Assembly: GCA_973895155.1 (NCBI GenBank)
Contig: OZ316895.1
Coordinates: 8,804,001-8,868,000, forward strand
Reading direction: 5' to 3'
Source of the DNA: Marsupella aquatica
Lineage: Eukaryota; Marchantiophyta
DNA length: 64,000 bases
Under the pieces are notes generated by a model. That model did no database searches. It saw only the letters and a list, made by a program, of their open reading frames with translations, and had not been told where the DNA came from. The position numbers and the translations under genes were made by a program. Shown here one piece after another: positions 48,281 to 60,903 of this stretch; within the stretch, counting starts at the first letter, position 1, and the number at the start of each line of letters is the position of its first letter.

Positions 48281-50566
48281 TCAAACTTGGACTAGAGACC
48301 GGCTCAAGTTCGTTGCCAGTGCAAGCCTGACTCTATCAATGGTCGGGCCTGTCATTTCGACATTTTCTAGATCTCCGCAAAGCTTGGCGAGTCTCAACTC
48401 TTGCGTGCAGTTCAGTAGAAGGTTTGTTTCCACGGTGTTCAGCAAAACCTGGTCCGGCCATTCGAGCAACTCCACCGAGTCCCTTAGAAGCGGCATCCAG
48501 AACCGTTTTGGTGTGATTCCCGCTTTGAAGAGTTCCGTTAGACATGTAGCGGCTTGCCTCCCTGCTGCAGTGATCATGTGCTTCTCGGCATCCCTGGATC
48601 GCATCTCCCTGATTGCTTGCAGTGCAGACTTAAAGTCTTTGTACCTCTGGAGAAATGATAGACCTCCAGTGGTGGCCTGGAATTCTGAGCCCAGCAAGTC
48701 CACCAACCCTTGCATTTGCTCAAGGGTTTGAGCATGTCCGAAGCTGCTTCCAGTGGAGACCGAGGCCAGAAGCTGATCAGAAAGGGAGGACAAAAGGCTG
48801 CTGTCATTTGCCCGTTGGAGCCACACAATCGCAGCACCATACAAGCCATGCTTCCAGTTATGTACTCCAACCTTCCTGCTCAAGATCGTCCCTACAGAAT
48901 GAAGCTCATACAGTCTACAAATCTCCAAAGCCTTCAGAGCAAGCTGGTTATCACCAGACACCGGTAGCCTGAGGAGAAGTGTCTCGAGCATTCCCAAACC
49001 TTGCCTTGGACAAGCTGCAAGATATGTGGGAGCAAGCTGCCAGGTGAGAGGATGAGATGCCAGAGATTGGGCATATGAGAGGCGGTACAGCTCCTCCAGG
49101 CTGATCCCACCTTGCATGGCCGATTCCGTCTGGAGAACGTTCTCAGCGTGGACATTCCTTGCTTTGAGCAAATCTACCATGTGGGCCATCAGCCAGGGCT
49201 CAAAGTGCTTTGCGCATTCAGCAATCACAATCTCGGTGTCCTCACCCATGATGGCAAGAATCAGCGGCCGGAGTGCATCAGGAGTGGAGCTGCTCCCTTT
49301 AGAATCTATGCAATCTCGAGCTAATCTGAGAAGTCCTTCTGTGCCATTGGAAAAGGGCCTTACATGCAGGCAATTGGCTACCAGAAGCTCAATCCAGTGA
49401 GATGTGGAGGAGCTAAGAGCATCAATATTGCCTTGCAGAACTTCCAGCAGCTTCCTCAAGCCATAAAGGGTCCCTTTGTGGTGGCATTCATTCCAATATG
49501 TGCTCCGGTCCAGCTTGCTAACCTGCATTCTCCAGCGCTCCCATTCCTTGGCGAATTCCGGCTTGAACTTGTACGCTATGCCAGGCTCTCCATAGGGAAT
49601 CCTGGCACGCAATCTTGGCATTTTGGATACCAGCACAGCGACAGCTTCCACGAGACCATTCTCAGTTTGACGGTCGTCAATTTGGTCATGACGATATGAT
49701 CCGTGGAACCTTAGCAGTTTGACCACAAAATCAAGCCAGCCCACAGCCAGCGCAGATGCAATGGCCTCCCAATAGTAAGACTCGTCCTCTGGATATAAAG
49801 TCTTTGACAGATTCTGCTTCATCCCGATCAACATGCTCTTCAAGGACTTATCTTTCACAGTGAAAGCGGCCCCATGAGTGAGCAGCCACTCGACAAGCCG
49901 CTCCGCAAGCCACCCCTCCGCGCGCTTGTCAACATAGAAGATCTCCAACAAATCCCAAATCGCCAGAGTTGTTGATGTTGGCTTAGATTCTTGCACGGAG
50001 TCTTCAAGCCGCCTTGGAGCAGCTCTGGCGGAAGAACCTCCACTCTCGAGCACATGGCTTATGTTTTGGCTGTAGTCCAACACACTCTCCCACCAATTTG
50101 AGAGTCGCCCCGGGGCAACCTCATCTGACAACGATCCCACCAGCCGGGACCGCTGGGATTGCAGCAAGGCAAAGAACGGCACCGAGGCAGCGGCGATTCG
50201 CCTTTCTTCGGCCGCATCCTGCACTTCCGGGCCCAGGGCAAGTTCCACCACCTTCCCTGCCTCTTTTCTTTGCTCACCATTGCTATTGATGTTGTTGCTG
50301 CTGTTGTTGGAACTGCTGTTGGGGAGATAGGACAGGCGAATGTGATTCCCGATCCCCCAAGAGATTCGGATTCGGGGAATTCCCGTTAGGCCGTGTCGCA
50401 CACTGTACTCCACCACGGGCTGGTCTTGTTGTTGTGCATACTGCGGTTGCTTCTGGCTGCTTCTGCTGCTGAGGTGACCACTCCCATTCCCGTTGCTGTT
50501 TCCAAAACCATTGGCGTGAAAGGGAACGATGCTGCTGCTGCCGCTCCCACCCCTGTCCATGCTCAT
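48281..50566 (-). CDS. NUP85: Nuclear pore complex protein NUP85, single exon
   Basis: One uninterrupted frame of 761 codons from ATG 50566 to the stop at 48281. NUP85 is a structural nucleoporin of the Y-shaped Nup107-160 complex on both faces of the nuclear pore. The N terminus is low-complexity (Ser/Asn/Gln/Gly-rich). It is followed by a predicted beta-rich insert region (IPRIRISWG, then a poly-Asn/Ser tract around residues 82-98) and a long alpha-solenoid of Leu-rich helices, with SNWWESVLDYSQNIS a recognisable early segment. A second in-frame ATG lies two codons downstream. The absence of introns is striking next to neighbours with up to 16 exons. No poly(A) remnant or flanking duplication was found, so a retrocopy is only one possibility. 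The identification rests on overall similarity, not on a catalytic motif. Confidence 0.8.
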   Translation of the reverse strand: MSMDRGGSGSSSIVPFHANGFGNSNGNGSGHLSSRSSQKQPQYAQQQDQPVVEYSVRHGLTGIPRIRISWGIGNHIRLSYLPNSSSNNSSNNINSNGEQRKEAGKVVELALGPEVQDAAEERRIAAASVPFFALLQSQRSRLVGSLSDEVAPGRLSNWWESVLDYSQNISHVLESGGSSARAAPRRLEDSVQESKPTSTTLAIWDLLEIFYVDKRAEGWLAERLVEWLLTHGAAFTVKDKSLKSMLIGMKQNLSKTLYPEDESYYWEAIASALAVGWLDFVVKLLRFHGSYRHDQIDDRQTENGLVEAVAVLVSKMPRLRARIPYGEPGIAYKFKPEFAKEWERWRMQVSKLDRSTYWNECHHKGTLYGLRKLLEVLQGNIDALSSSTSHWIELLVANCLHVRPFSNGTEGLLRLARDCIDSKGSSSTPDALRPLILAIMGEDTEIVIAECAKHFEPWLMAHMVDLLKARNVHAENVLQTESAMQGGISLEELYRLSYAQSLASHPLTWQLAPTYLAACPRQGLGMLETLLLRLPVSGDNQLALKALEICRLYELHSVGTILSRKVGVHNWKHGLYGAAIVWLQRANDSSLLSSLSDQLLASVSTGSSFGHAQTLEQMQGLVDLLGSEFQATTGGLSFLQRYKDFKSALQAIREMRSRDAEKHMITAAGRQAATCLTELFKAGITPKRFWMPLLRDSVELLEWPDQVLLNTVETNLLLNCTQELRLAKLCGDLENVEMTGPTIDRVRLALATNLSRSLVQV

Positions 50567-51430
50567 GCTTCTCCTCTGTTCCTAAACCCTAAACCATTAT
50601 ACTAGCTCTTGACCATTCCCAACATGATTTCTCTGTTAGCCGTTCCAAACTCGTCCACACTAAGTAGCTCCCAGGCGTTTACCCTTAGCACATTCTGTGA
50701 CATGTCTGTAGATAACCTCTTGAAAAATTCATAGACCACGGGCTTAGAACAGAATTGAAGGCTACTGAAGCTAAAAAACCTCGCCCAAAATGACTCCTAA
50801 GCGTTTCACACGAGCAACTGCATCACAGCTCCTCTCCGGATCCTGAAATCTTCAAGAATGCGTCCTGTCAGTTTTGCCAGATTTCTCTGCACGCTAAACC
50901 CTACGTGTCTCTTTTGGTCAACATTTCACAAAATACGCACCGTCACACTCTAAACCCTATTTTCCCTAACTCTTGAGGATTTGGCAACCTGACTTCTCTA
51001 CCTTCGTACCTCCACTTCATCGTCTCACACAAACCTCTTCAACGACATTTTGAACAATACTAGAGCACAAGTTGGCATTTCCTTCAAAGCACTTCGGGAG
51101 CTCGATCGACTCCATACCTGGTCTTCAGCATTTCAGACGCGAAGCAGTGCAATACATTCAAGACTCGTCATGAATTGTTGGAGAATAACCATCCCCGGCT
51201 CGGTTTTCAAGGAATTTTCGCATAAGAGTGTGACAATCTATACTACAGCGCTTCACACAGCAGCAGGTCGTTACTCGTCGACGCGATGATAATCATAACT
51301 TCGCATCATTTCATCTACAGGATCTCCATTAGCCTCGGACGGACCTCCATTTGTCCATGAACTCTGACGGCAAGTCGGCAACAACGCGACCGAAGGCCAT
51401 TTGGCAGCTAGAGCGCTGCGCTGCATACCA
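50567..51430. promoter_or_regulatory. NUP85 upstream region with telo-box motifs
   Basis: Three aaaccct(a) telo-box motifs occur, at about 50584-50594 (aaaccctaaacc), 50896-50902 and 50952-50958, within 400 bp of the start codon. In plants, telo boxes are common in promoters of growth- and translation-related genes. No other gene is seen here. Confidence 0.5.
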
Positions 51431-51471
51431 GAGCTCAGTTGAGCTCAGCTCAGCTCAGCTCAGCTCAGCTC
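51431..51471. repeat. (CAGCT)n microsatellite
   Basis: About seven near-perfect repeats of gctca/cagct, starting gagctcagttgagctcagct. Confidence 0.9.
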
Positions 51472-53526
51472 GAGGAATGAGCGGGAAAACTTGAGCTAAG
51501 AATTGAGCTCTAGGGTAAGCTTTACTGAAGAAGAACCCGTTTCCGTGACACAACCCGAGCACTGCTGAAGAGAGAAGACCTCTTGTTTGCGGAGTTCGAG
51601 GAGAATTTGAATGGGTAAAACGCCCGTTTTCTTCGAGAAAACTCGTGACTGAGGAAGAGTCGAGACCTCTTCTTGTGCTTTTGTGTAATTCGAAACCTTG
51701 AAAATGGGTTTCATGTTGTAACAACGAGATATAGAAATGGACTTTTGGTACAGGGAGTGAGCTCCTAATTAGTCAATTTGGGTTGTGAGGGAAAACGAGT
51801 ACTTGTCTGATCATTCCTGCTTTACTGGTTTTCATTCACATATCATTTGTGTGGGTTGATACAATTCTCATGTTTGTCTATATTTGCACTTATTTTACAA
51901 ATGCATGCATTTGCCATTAGAAAATGGGACCTCGATTTGAAGTTTGAATTAACTCGCTTATTTTCAATTGTGTGTTTAGATGATCACTTACTGTATGAAA
52001 TGCTAACCACAGTTTTTTGTTTTTTGTTTTAATTTTTTTAAGGAGAAATCTGTGAAACCCGGCAGAAAGGGAACCAGTCAACCACAACATTTGAACACTA
52101 GACCTATAAGTCTCAATGCAAGTGAGCTATCGCACAGCCATGCCTCTCTGGGCTGCTAACCACGGGTTAAATGTACATGTTTGGTGGTGGGATGAAATTT
52201 TAAGTGTCCCCCATTAGATGTTTCTTTTGTTGTAGAAACCATCTTATTCTACCACCCTGGCTCCTATTGAGCAGCTAAAAACGTAAATCATATCATGGAA
52301 ACACCAAAAACTAAAATTTATTCCATGAAAACTCATGTATTGGAGCAAAAACATTGACTAAATTGTCCTCTTACATAAAACCATTCCATTGTAACAAAAT
52401 GATGCTCTAATTTGCTGCAACATTTTATTTTGAGTTTAGTGTAACACGCCCGCAACAGTAGACATATTACAGTATGTACTAAAATATTATTCAAACTAAA
52501 ATCACATTCTAGACAGACTACAATCTGGACATGTTGTCCAATGTCACAACCTATCAGAGCTTCAATTTCTTTGGTTTCTTATGTTTATATGTCATGCTCA
52601 TCTCATACTTTTATACATGATTTAGACATGTTTTCCAAACACCCACTCACTATTCTTAGTAGGGCTGAGACTGTTTGGTTTTAGGGCCTCTAAGAAAATC
52701 CCCCTTTTATGATCATCAAGTATGGTTGACTCCAAGTAGGGCTTTCCAGTTTGTTCAGGGGCCTTGATTCTTTGGCCCTTGCTGGGACTCACAGGCTTTT
52801 TGGCTTTTGGTTTACTTGGGTTTTTGCTTGATGTTCTCCCCTTCATTAGGTTTCCTGCATTTGGGATCCTGTCTCCCTGTGTTGCGCTTTTCGTTCTTTA
52901 CTTTGGCAATATGATATCTGGTTATCCTGAGTTTCCAAACACTCCCACCGACGATATTCACCTTCTGTCTAAGGTGACCTTTTCAGACCTGGAGACAGAT
53001 ATTGACTCAAAAGAGTGTGAAGTGCAGCCTCAGGTAAGGGATGATAACTAAAGAGGCTTTCCAGTGTATTAGCTGGTCATTTTTCCTTTGGCCGAGTGTT
53101 CGTTGAGAATAAACATTCTACTACAAACTGGTCATTTCTAATTTGGCCTTGAAACGAATGTTAGTTGAGAAAAAACTTTCTACGAGTTTTTTTCAGTAGA
53201 CTATCATCAGACCTGGATGTACCAGATTTCACCATTAATAATCTGTTCTGAATCCACAATCTCCACCATTGTTTTTCCCCACTTGATGGAGCCGATCTGG
53301 ATCCACAGGTATCGCCACCAATAAATTTATTTTTTCCTGAATTAGTGGAGAAGACTGGAGATCATTATCAGACAGGTTTCAATCATTAATGTATTTCTTT
53401 TCCATCAAACCTGGATTCACAGGTTATACCATTCGAATTTTTTTTGTCTTTCTTCTTCATCAAATCTGGATCCCCATGTGTGATTTTTTTCCCTTGAATT
53501 CGTGGATGCTGGCAGAGTGGGAAAAG
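51472..53526. other. Gene-free stretch
   Basis: No exon or RNA gene is recognised. From 52650 to 52900 there is a G/T-rich stretch giving an open frame with hydrophobic composition. From 53090 to 53460 short phrases such as tctggatccacaggt recur irregularly. Confidence 0.45.
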
Positions 53527-53940
53527 ACGACACCTAAGTCATAGTGGGAAAAGATAACCCTAAACGTCTCAACACAAATAGTCATGTTTGGTTCCTCTTG
53601 CATAACAAACCATTCTCCATAACAAACCATTCTTCTGGCTGCAGGTGCTTTTAGAGATTTTGGAAGGAGCTTCCCATGGGACACTTAAGTCATAGTGGGA
53701 AAAGACAACCCTAAACGTCTCAAAACACAAATAGTCATGTTTGGTTCCTCTTGCATAACAAACCATTCTCCATAACAAACCATTCTCCATAACAAACCAT
53801 TCTTCTGGCTGCAGGTGCTTTTAGAGATTTTGGAAGGAGCTTCCCATGGGACCGTAACAAGTTTATACTACGTTCAGGAAGCATCGCAGGTGCTTTTAGA
53901 GATTTTGGAAGGAGCTTCCCATGGGGCTGTAACAAGTTTA
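53527..53940. repeat. Nested tandem repeat cluster
   Basis: A unit of about 157 bp (aagtcatagtgggaaaaga, ...cctaaacgtctcaa, ...tagtcatgtttggttcctct, cataacaaaccattctcc) starts near 53533 and 53690. Inside it a 17-bp unit ataacaaaccattctcc occurs three times near 53754-53795. A 37-bp phrase starting ggtgcttttagagattttgg occurs at about 53643, 53814 and 53890. The cluster has grown by several separate duplication events. Confidence 0.85.
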
Positions 53941-54758
53941 TGTTACGTTCAGGACCAAGCACATCCCAAGGCAGAAGATTTCAGTCCTGAAGTGACAATT
54001 CTATCCCACCATGTGACTGGGGAATTTCCATTGTGCTCCCCCATATTACTCATGAGCTGATTGTAACGACAACAGTCTTCATCACCACCTTCACCACATT
54101 TCTAAATTGTATTGTACAGAGTAGATCAATCCTTGCGAGTTTCATTCTACTAATAATGCCTTACCGCCCCAGCAACAACACCCAAACCGTGGAAGATCCA
54201 CTTAACGTGAGACATGAATGACGCAAAAGTGGTGGCTCAATAGGAACAACTCCTCTTCGAATTGCTCCACATAAATATTTCAGGTTGGAGCTGATTCTTC
54301 TAATATGCTTCGCCTCAAATAAACTTGTCTCGAGCAAAAAGTATGCAAACGACCTCATGAGTACACACTTCCGTAGTAGGGAAAGGGAATTCCACCATTT
54401 GCATTTTCCTACCTACCACAGAATTGAATTTTCGAAGTTCCCCTGACAATGGGGCAAAGGGGGTAATATAATCGGCAAGCTAGCCTAAAGTTCGTCATGT
54501 GACTCGGGATCATTTTGTAATAACTGCTGCTCCAAAACCTGGCAACACCGGTTCAAACAAGTTTCAAGCAAGTAAGAGGGATGTCGTGAATTGCCTTCAT
54601 CATGGAACAGAAGAGCACATTACCTAGGTTAGAGTAGGTAGTCTGAAGGCAGTAGCTATTAAAGACTCAATGAGCGAATCAGAAAGTAGCAAACACTTTT
54701 CAAACAGCAATTGCCTCAGTCCTGCTCTGAATCTTTAAAAAAATGTCCTGAATGGAGG
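53941..54758. other. 3' flank of the glucosidase II beta gene
   Basis: No independent gene is recognised. The polyadenylation region of the minus-strand gene ending at 54759 should lie here. Confidence 0.4.
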
Positions 54759-57700
54759 TCAGACCTGGACTTTTGCCGGTAAACACAATGCTGGGGCGGA
54801 AAACTCCCCAACATATCTGCAAATTACACCATGAAGGAAATTAATGCCATGCCAAGAGGTGGGTCCGTAGAGCACCCCTCCAATCAATTACACAGAAAAC
54901 ATAAGGAGATATGGGAGAGTAGAAGAATTACTCGCAACGGCTTGGTTCATCTACAGACCGCAGCTCAAGTTTAGTCCCACATCGCATTTTAACCTGCAAT
55001 AACAAGAGAGGGTTGTCATAAACTATGTCTGAGAGGCAACCTTGAACAAATTATGTCCAGCCGAGTTATCCAAAAATCCAGTCCTGAATTCAACATACCC
55101 GTAGACTTCGCTCAGGACCATTCCAGCAGCGGTCGCCATGTTCAAAGATCATCTCTCTATAATCCTCTTTGAATCCTTGCCACCGTCTGAAAAAGACAGA
55201 CCCAAGTCTTTCAGATCGATCACGGAATACGACTTTCAGCACTAAATACTACGACGAAAGTATTTGACCCCAGCAGTAGCGGTACTTACACAGACATCCA
55301 CGACATTGGACACAGAACAAGAACTACTGTATGACTATGACCTGATGCTGCCTCATTCTCAATATGAGTTTAACCCTCCCATAGGTTTGACTCTAGAAAA
55401 TAGTCTTTCTAAATAGATACGTTGACCTCGTTTGAGACCATTCGCGACCATTGCACCACTCCATCCCATCCAGAAGGCAATCAGAAGCACTACATAACCA
55501 TTCATCGGTCTGATTTCTAGTACAAGCAAGCAGTTAGATTTCTATCAAGAGAATTTGACAAGGAAAAATACTCTTAGAGACGTTGACTTGGAAGCCATGG
55601 ATTCACTGTACAAAAGTTCTTGAGCAACATATACGTACCCCAGACGAGTTGTTGAGTGTGATTCGGTCTGAGTAGCATCTTTGTAAGCGCATACATTATA
55701 AGTGTACCTGCGTACAATTCTCGATTAAGATTAGAGGCAACGAACGCCAGTGCCTTTCCCGAGTAAGAATTGAGCATCAGACATAACTCTCAGTGATACT
55801 AAAACCGGACTCAAAATTACTGTGATCTGAGCTTACTTCTTATCCTTCAACTCAAAGCACCTGTCGTAAAATCCATAGAACTCTCCCTCTTTCCCTGTCA
55901 TGGAAAGAAGCCTTTTCAGCAACTGATTAAACCACAGATGCTTGTCACATGCCTATAAGGTGTAAGGCAATTGTAAATCTCTGCCTTTTGAATTGAATGT
56001 CCTAGACTTACATAGAATACCAAAGTATACAACATCGGACCATGGTTAAATGCTAGTTGTTTGAAGACTCTAGCGGACATTCAGCAAAAAAGCACTGTGC
56101 AGGTTCAGGGATCTCTCTTACCAAAATCTTGCTGGTTTCTTTTCTCTATCTCACTAATTTTCCTTTCTACGCCTTGTAGCTTGTCATAAGTTTCTTGGTA
56201 CTCCTTAAGGATACGCTCAGCCTCTGCGGAAGCCACAAATAGCTTTAGCTGTAAAATACCCAGACTCTTAACGACATGCTACAACATGCATTTAGTTCCC
56301 AGAACAGAGAGATTGAACTTGACGCACCAGATTTCTCCACTGGTGGCCTATTCAGGCCAAGCAGTCGTCGGATATGTTCAGGTATGACAAATAGTTGGGA
56401 CCACCATGAAGAATGCCCTGTGTCTGTCAACTCCGGGCTGAAGGCTGTGCAAACACATCACATACGTATAAGTTGCTAAGAGATCATCACTTGGGAGCAT
56501 GGAAGACTCTCCTTCCCCAGATTTAATTGACTTCGTACGATATAGCCATTGTGGCGATCCAATACAAAATTATTTGTTGAGTTTTATATGCTAGTCCACT
56601 TAGTGTTCCCCACGATGAATCTAGGAGTCGCTTTGTATCTTACATCCATGAACGGCATGCACGAGCAACCGCGAATCCAAATACGAGAAGAAAGCTAAAA
56701 CATTAAATTAGGGACATCTCGATGAATAAAATCGGTTTAAAACACTCACTGTTTGATGACGGGAAGTGGGTTGCATCATAGTCATCGTCTTCATCGTTGT
56801 CATGCATTACAGCTAGTTCCTCCTCTTCCTCATCGTCTTCCTCACTGTGGTGCTCAGATGCAGCTTCATGCGATGCCAGTATATCACTCACATCTTCCCC
56901 TGTCCAACGAGAGGCGATGACTCTACCCCGTTCTGCTTCGCTTAAATGATCCAGGCCCTCATCATCGGTAAGAAGATCCTCAACATCCGTAGGAGCAGTA
57001 TCTACCTGCAAATATGACCCAAAAAGCATACTTAATCCAGTACAGTGGTTGTTTAAAACCAAAATTGTTTTTCAGGTCATATGTACTGTAACGTAAAAAC
57101 ATTTATTCAGAACCAGACAGCTCAGATGCAGAGTCCATTAATTGATTAGCTTATCATTTTTTTCATCAACGTAATTACTGTTCCAGTGTAGCAGTGTTCT
57201 GAAGCATCAACAACAGAGGACACTGTTTCCGCATAACAAAAACTTATATTTGAGGATTTGACCCGCCTCTCAGATTCACAAATGGAAGACTTGCCATTCA
57301 AAACATGCTTCCTTGTTTTTCAGAAGGAGCTTCGCTTCTCCTCCACTTGCCAGCATGGGTAAGGTTACTTTCTGCTGCCATTCATATGTGCCAGACGCTG
57401 GAATTCTTGACGTCACAACAAGAAGTCATAAAGACAGATCTTCGTTTTCCAAGAGAGAAAAATACGCTCAGTTCAAAAATACCTCCCTTACAGTAAGTGA
57501 GCACAGATGACAGATCTAACAAGCACAATCCGACTAGGCGACCAAAACAGACCTGCATGTATAATCTATTGACACCAACCTGACCCGTACATTCTCGTGA
57601 TAGAATTGGCAATAGGCTAATTATATAAGTCAGACGTGTAAAAATTCTCAGCAAATGGAAAGGCCGCCCAAATCCAGGAACATCTATATGGTTGGTCATT

Positions 57701-60700
57701 ACGCCCCAAATTGCTGTATTGCGCATACTAACATTACATGAATTCAAATCCATTTCTTGATCAAGTGTTTATAAAATTCATATTTGTGTTCACTCGTATA
57801 CTCCTAGTAAAGCTAGTAGTACTCAAAGGCATAACTGCTGAGCCCTCGATGGCCACTGCCAGCGAACCAACAATTTTACTAGCGAGAAACAACACAAGAT
57901 TAACAATGAACAGAATCCCGGTTGCCCAATAAGATCATTGAAATCCCACAAAAACCACAATAAACACACACAGCTGCAACCACTGACGTATGTGATGACA
58001 CCTCGTTCTTCATTCCAAGAAAGACGAGTACAGCCAGAGCAAACTTTTGTAGAACATAATGTCAATATTCCTGCCAAAGAGATTGAACAGATGCGAATGG
58101 GTCGGAGGGGACAGTGAACGTTCTTTCCTTAGTTTGAGGGTGGGGGAAGAGTGAACGGAGGGGTTTAAGCGTGACAAATCCCTTTGGCAGGAATTTCCGT
58201 TAAATCAAATTTGCATGATATGAAGAGAATAGTTAGGACACAAGACCGCGACTAAAAGCACATGTGAATAGAAGCGACGACAATATTTATTAAGCTTCAT
58301 TAAGTGATCCACTTCAAAACAGAGAACATCGTTAGCCAAGGGGCACACAGCCTCCAGCAAATTACATCCGCCCTGGCGGTACAATCTATGATACTCAAAT
58401 TTCGAGAGTTTCTTTAACCTCACCTCTTCAGGACTTTCTGAAGGTACTTCTACTTGACTTGGGGCTTCCTCTGCTTGCTGGGATTTTTCATTCTCCACGG
58501 CAGTTCCCTTCTCCGTGGCCGTTTCCTTCTCCCTTCTCTCTTGCTCTGCCTTCTCTCTTTTCTCCTGCTCTTCCTTCTCTCTTCTCTCTCTCTCCTTCAC
58601 CTCCTGTTCCTGCTTCTCTACAGCTTCCTTTTCCACTGCCATATATTGCAAGAGTCACATTGCCAGTGCCAAAGAATCAGCTTCAATGAAGGGCTTCATG
58701 AACGTGCTCAAGGAGGGGGCCATGGCGAGCCCCTCTAAAAAAAAGTCCAACGATCTTGGTGCTATCTTGCTACAGCTAGAAGTTCTCTAGGCACTTTATG
58801 GCAGACTAACAATGTGGGAGAATGTCCAACTTTGAATAGGCTCATCCACTAGCTGCCGTGCACTACGTGACCTCAAAGATATAGCTATCGCCTCCTTGGC
58901 ATACGGCGGGCCGTGCAGGTTCTTCTAAAAAAATGCCCCCAAATGAAGGCAGCCACTCCAATCAACTCCAATAGCAGCACCACCTTTAAGTCTGTCAACC
59001 ATTGAACACGCTTCACTAGTAAATTATGCTGTACTTGGCTTTCAACTGCCCATTGCCAGCCGACTACCCCCCAACCCTTAACTTCCCCTTCCCCCCACCC
59101 ATTCCTGGAAACAGGAGGCCCTAACCACATCCCGTCCTATGATGATTGCTTCCTTCATTCACAGATGCATGCTGCTTTGGCGGAAACCAGAATTGCCCAA
59201 TATATCATGACCAGACTTGGTGCCACAGCATACACAGAATCAACTTACCTTTCAGCTTGGAAACTATCTCCTTCAGACTCTTCTCCTCCTTTTTCAGTTG
59301 CCCCAGTTCTGAGTCGTACCCTTGACGCAGCTTCTGCGCAGTTTCGACATCTCGATTCCGTGTGATCAATCCTTCCTTGAAGGTTGCAAGTTTTTTCTTC
59401 AGTTTCTCTATTGATTGCTTGCCGGACTCCCGACATGTGTTTGGGCATTTAACCTTCCCATCAAATTCGTCACTCCCATCACAGCAATCTGCACACGAGA
59501 TTCATCCAGAATGTACGGTTTCTCTATTAATTGCTTGCCGGATTCCCGACAAGTGTTTGAGAATTTAACGTTCCAATCAAATTCACCACTCCCATCACAG
59601 CAATCTGCACACAAGATTCATGTAGAATATACGTCTTTTCAATGGTTCATAATTCGTTGTTCACCCTCTCCACTCCTAAAAGAACATGAGCAGTGAACGC
59701 ATTGATTGCTAAAAAACATATTAATGTCGATAGGACAACGCCAACCTCAAAAATGCATACAAAATCAACGTTGCCATTTCGTCCGTTCTCCTAACTATGA
59801 TATGTGTGACTTCAAACAAATCAATTACTTATTCTCATCTCAATAACCTCCTACGCAATAGCAAACTATGAAAGCACACGGCAGACGTACCGGAGCGAAT
59901 CAATTCAGAGCCACTTACCACAAATGCCATCATTCACACGTGATGAGAACAGTACTACAGGTTTATGTCCCAAGTTCTTACAGTAGAACTTGCCCTCTGG
60001 ACATGCGTTGGTACCTACACATATCCACATGACCTAACAAAATCATTACAAAATCTATCCTAGAAGGTAAATTGGCCAAATGAATGTCACACCCTAGATT
60101 CTTTTCACAACACAAAAGGGCTCCCAAAACACAGACAACAGACTGATTGTCAGCGTCAAGAATTGGACCTATTCTGGCGACAACGAAGGAACGGAATGAC
60201 AACATATCAAGAGTGCCAAGCCATCCAGATAAACTTCTAAACAACCAGTAAAGCGGCCCCGAATCCTTCCCGTCCACGTATGAAAATTTACAGCAGGAAC
60301 GCTGACTAAGATATCCTCAGCCCTTTCGACATTTCCCTCATAGGACTTCACCACTTCTAGAAATCCCCAATCGACGTTAGATGATGTATGGTAAATGGAT
60401 TGCTGAAATATTGCCACCTGGGAGCTTCCAGAGAAGCTCTACCTTCCAGCACAAGCTCTTTCTCGTTGACACTTACCGGGCTCATCAGTTCCATCCAGGC
60501 AGTCACAAAAATCATCGTTGAGACGCTCCTGAGCAAAGCTCTTAGATCCATCTTTGCATTTGATGACTGCGGTCTGGTAATACTTCTCATCTGGAGATAC
60601 CAATGAATGCTTAGAATCCGCCTTTCCGGAGGGGGTAATTGAATCTACTGGTCATCAAAAGGCATGTTGAAGTTTACAAAAAAAAGGATCCAGCTAGAAT

Positions 60701-60903
60701 TAAACGATGATCCCTCTGCAGAGACAGAGAAGGGTGACGACGAGGGGAAGCAAGGCACAATTTTTCGTGCGCATTTACCTCGGAGAAAGTCCCAATACTT
60801 TACCTTGGGTTGCAACTCCACGCAAGTTTGGTACTGCTGCAGCTTCTCTGAGGACAACCACGAGAAGGAAACTCAACACAAACCGTGAGAATTGAGATCT
60901 CAT
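54759..60903 (-). CDS. Glucosidase II beta subunit (PRKCSH-like)
   Basis: Thirteen exons: 60804-60903, 60477-60590, 59919-60014, 59249-59488, 58424-58635, 56750-57005, 56328-56444, 56122-56223, 55837-55894, 55639-55707, 55099-55186, 54932-54993 and 54759-54816. They join in phase to 523 codons plus stop. Residues 1-23 form a signal peptide ([23 protein letters not shown]). Two cysteine-rich LDL-receptor-A-like modules follow, with [12 protein letters not shown] and [10 protein letters not shown]. Next come a Glu/Lys/Arg coiled coil (about 145-235), an acidic region with [10 protein letters not shown] and EEDDEEEEE, a second short coiled coil (380-412), and a C-terminal MRH lectin domain (about 415-516) with [22 protein letters not shown] and DEPSRCEY. 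The beta subunit holds the catalytic alpha subunit in the ER and binds mannose on N-glycans during glucose trimming and folding control. The C terminus is ...LPAKVQV; no HDEL is seen. An upstream in-frame ATG at 60978 would put the signal peptide inside the protein, so 60903 is preferred. Confidence 0.9.
59525..59621 (-). pseudogene. Decayed tandem duplicate of glucosidase II beta exon 4
   Basis: About 116 bp upstream of the true exon 4 (start 59488), the minus strand repeats its first 80-90 bases and about 17 bases of the preceding intron, including the tgtgcag acceptor at 59605. The duplicate still reads [21 protein letters not shown] at its start, but the calcium-binding Asp of GSDE is Gly and the Cys of VKC is Phe. 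It then runs on without the coiled-coil part. It is probably not used, but it keeps an acceptor and could be included by mis-splicing. Confidence 0.8.

Noticed and set aside
53527-53940. CRISPR-like array
   Set aside because: Units are unequal, overlap each other and lack regular unique spacers; the context is a plant nuclear genome.
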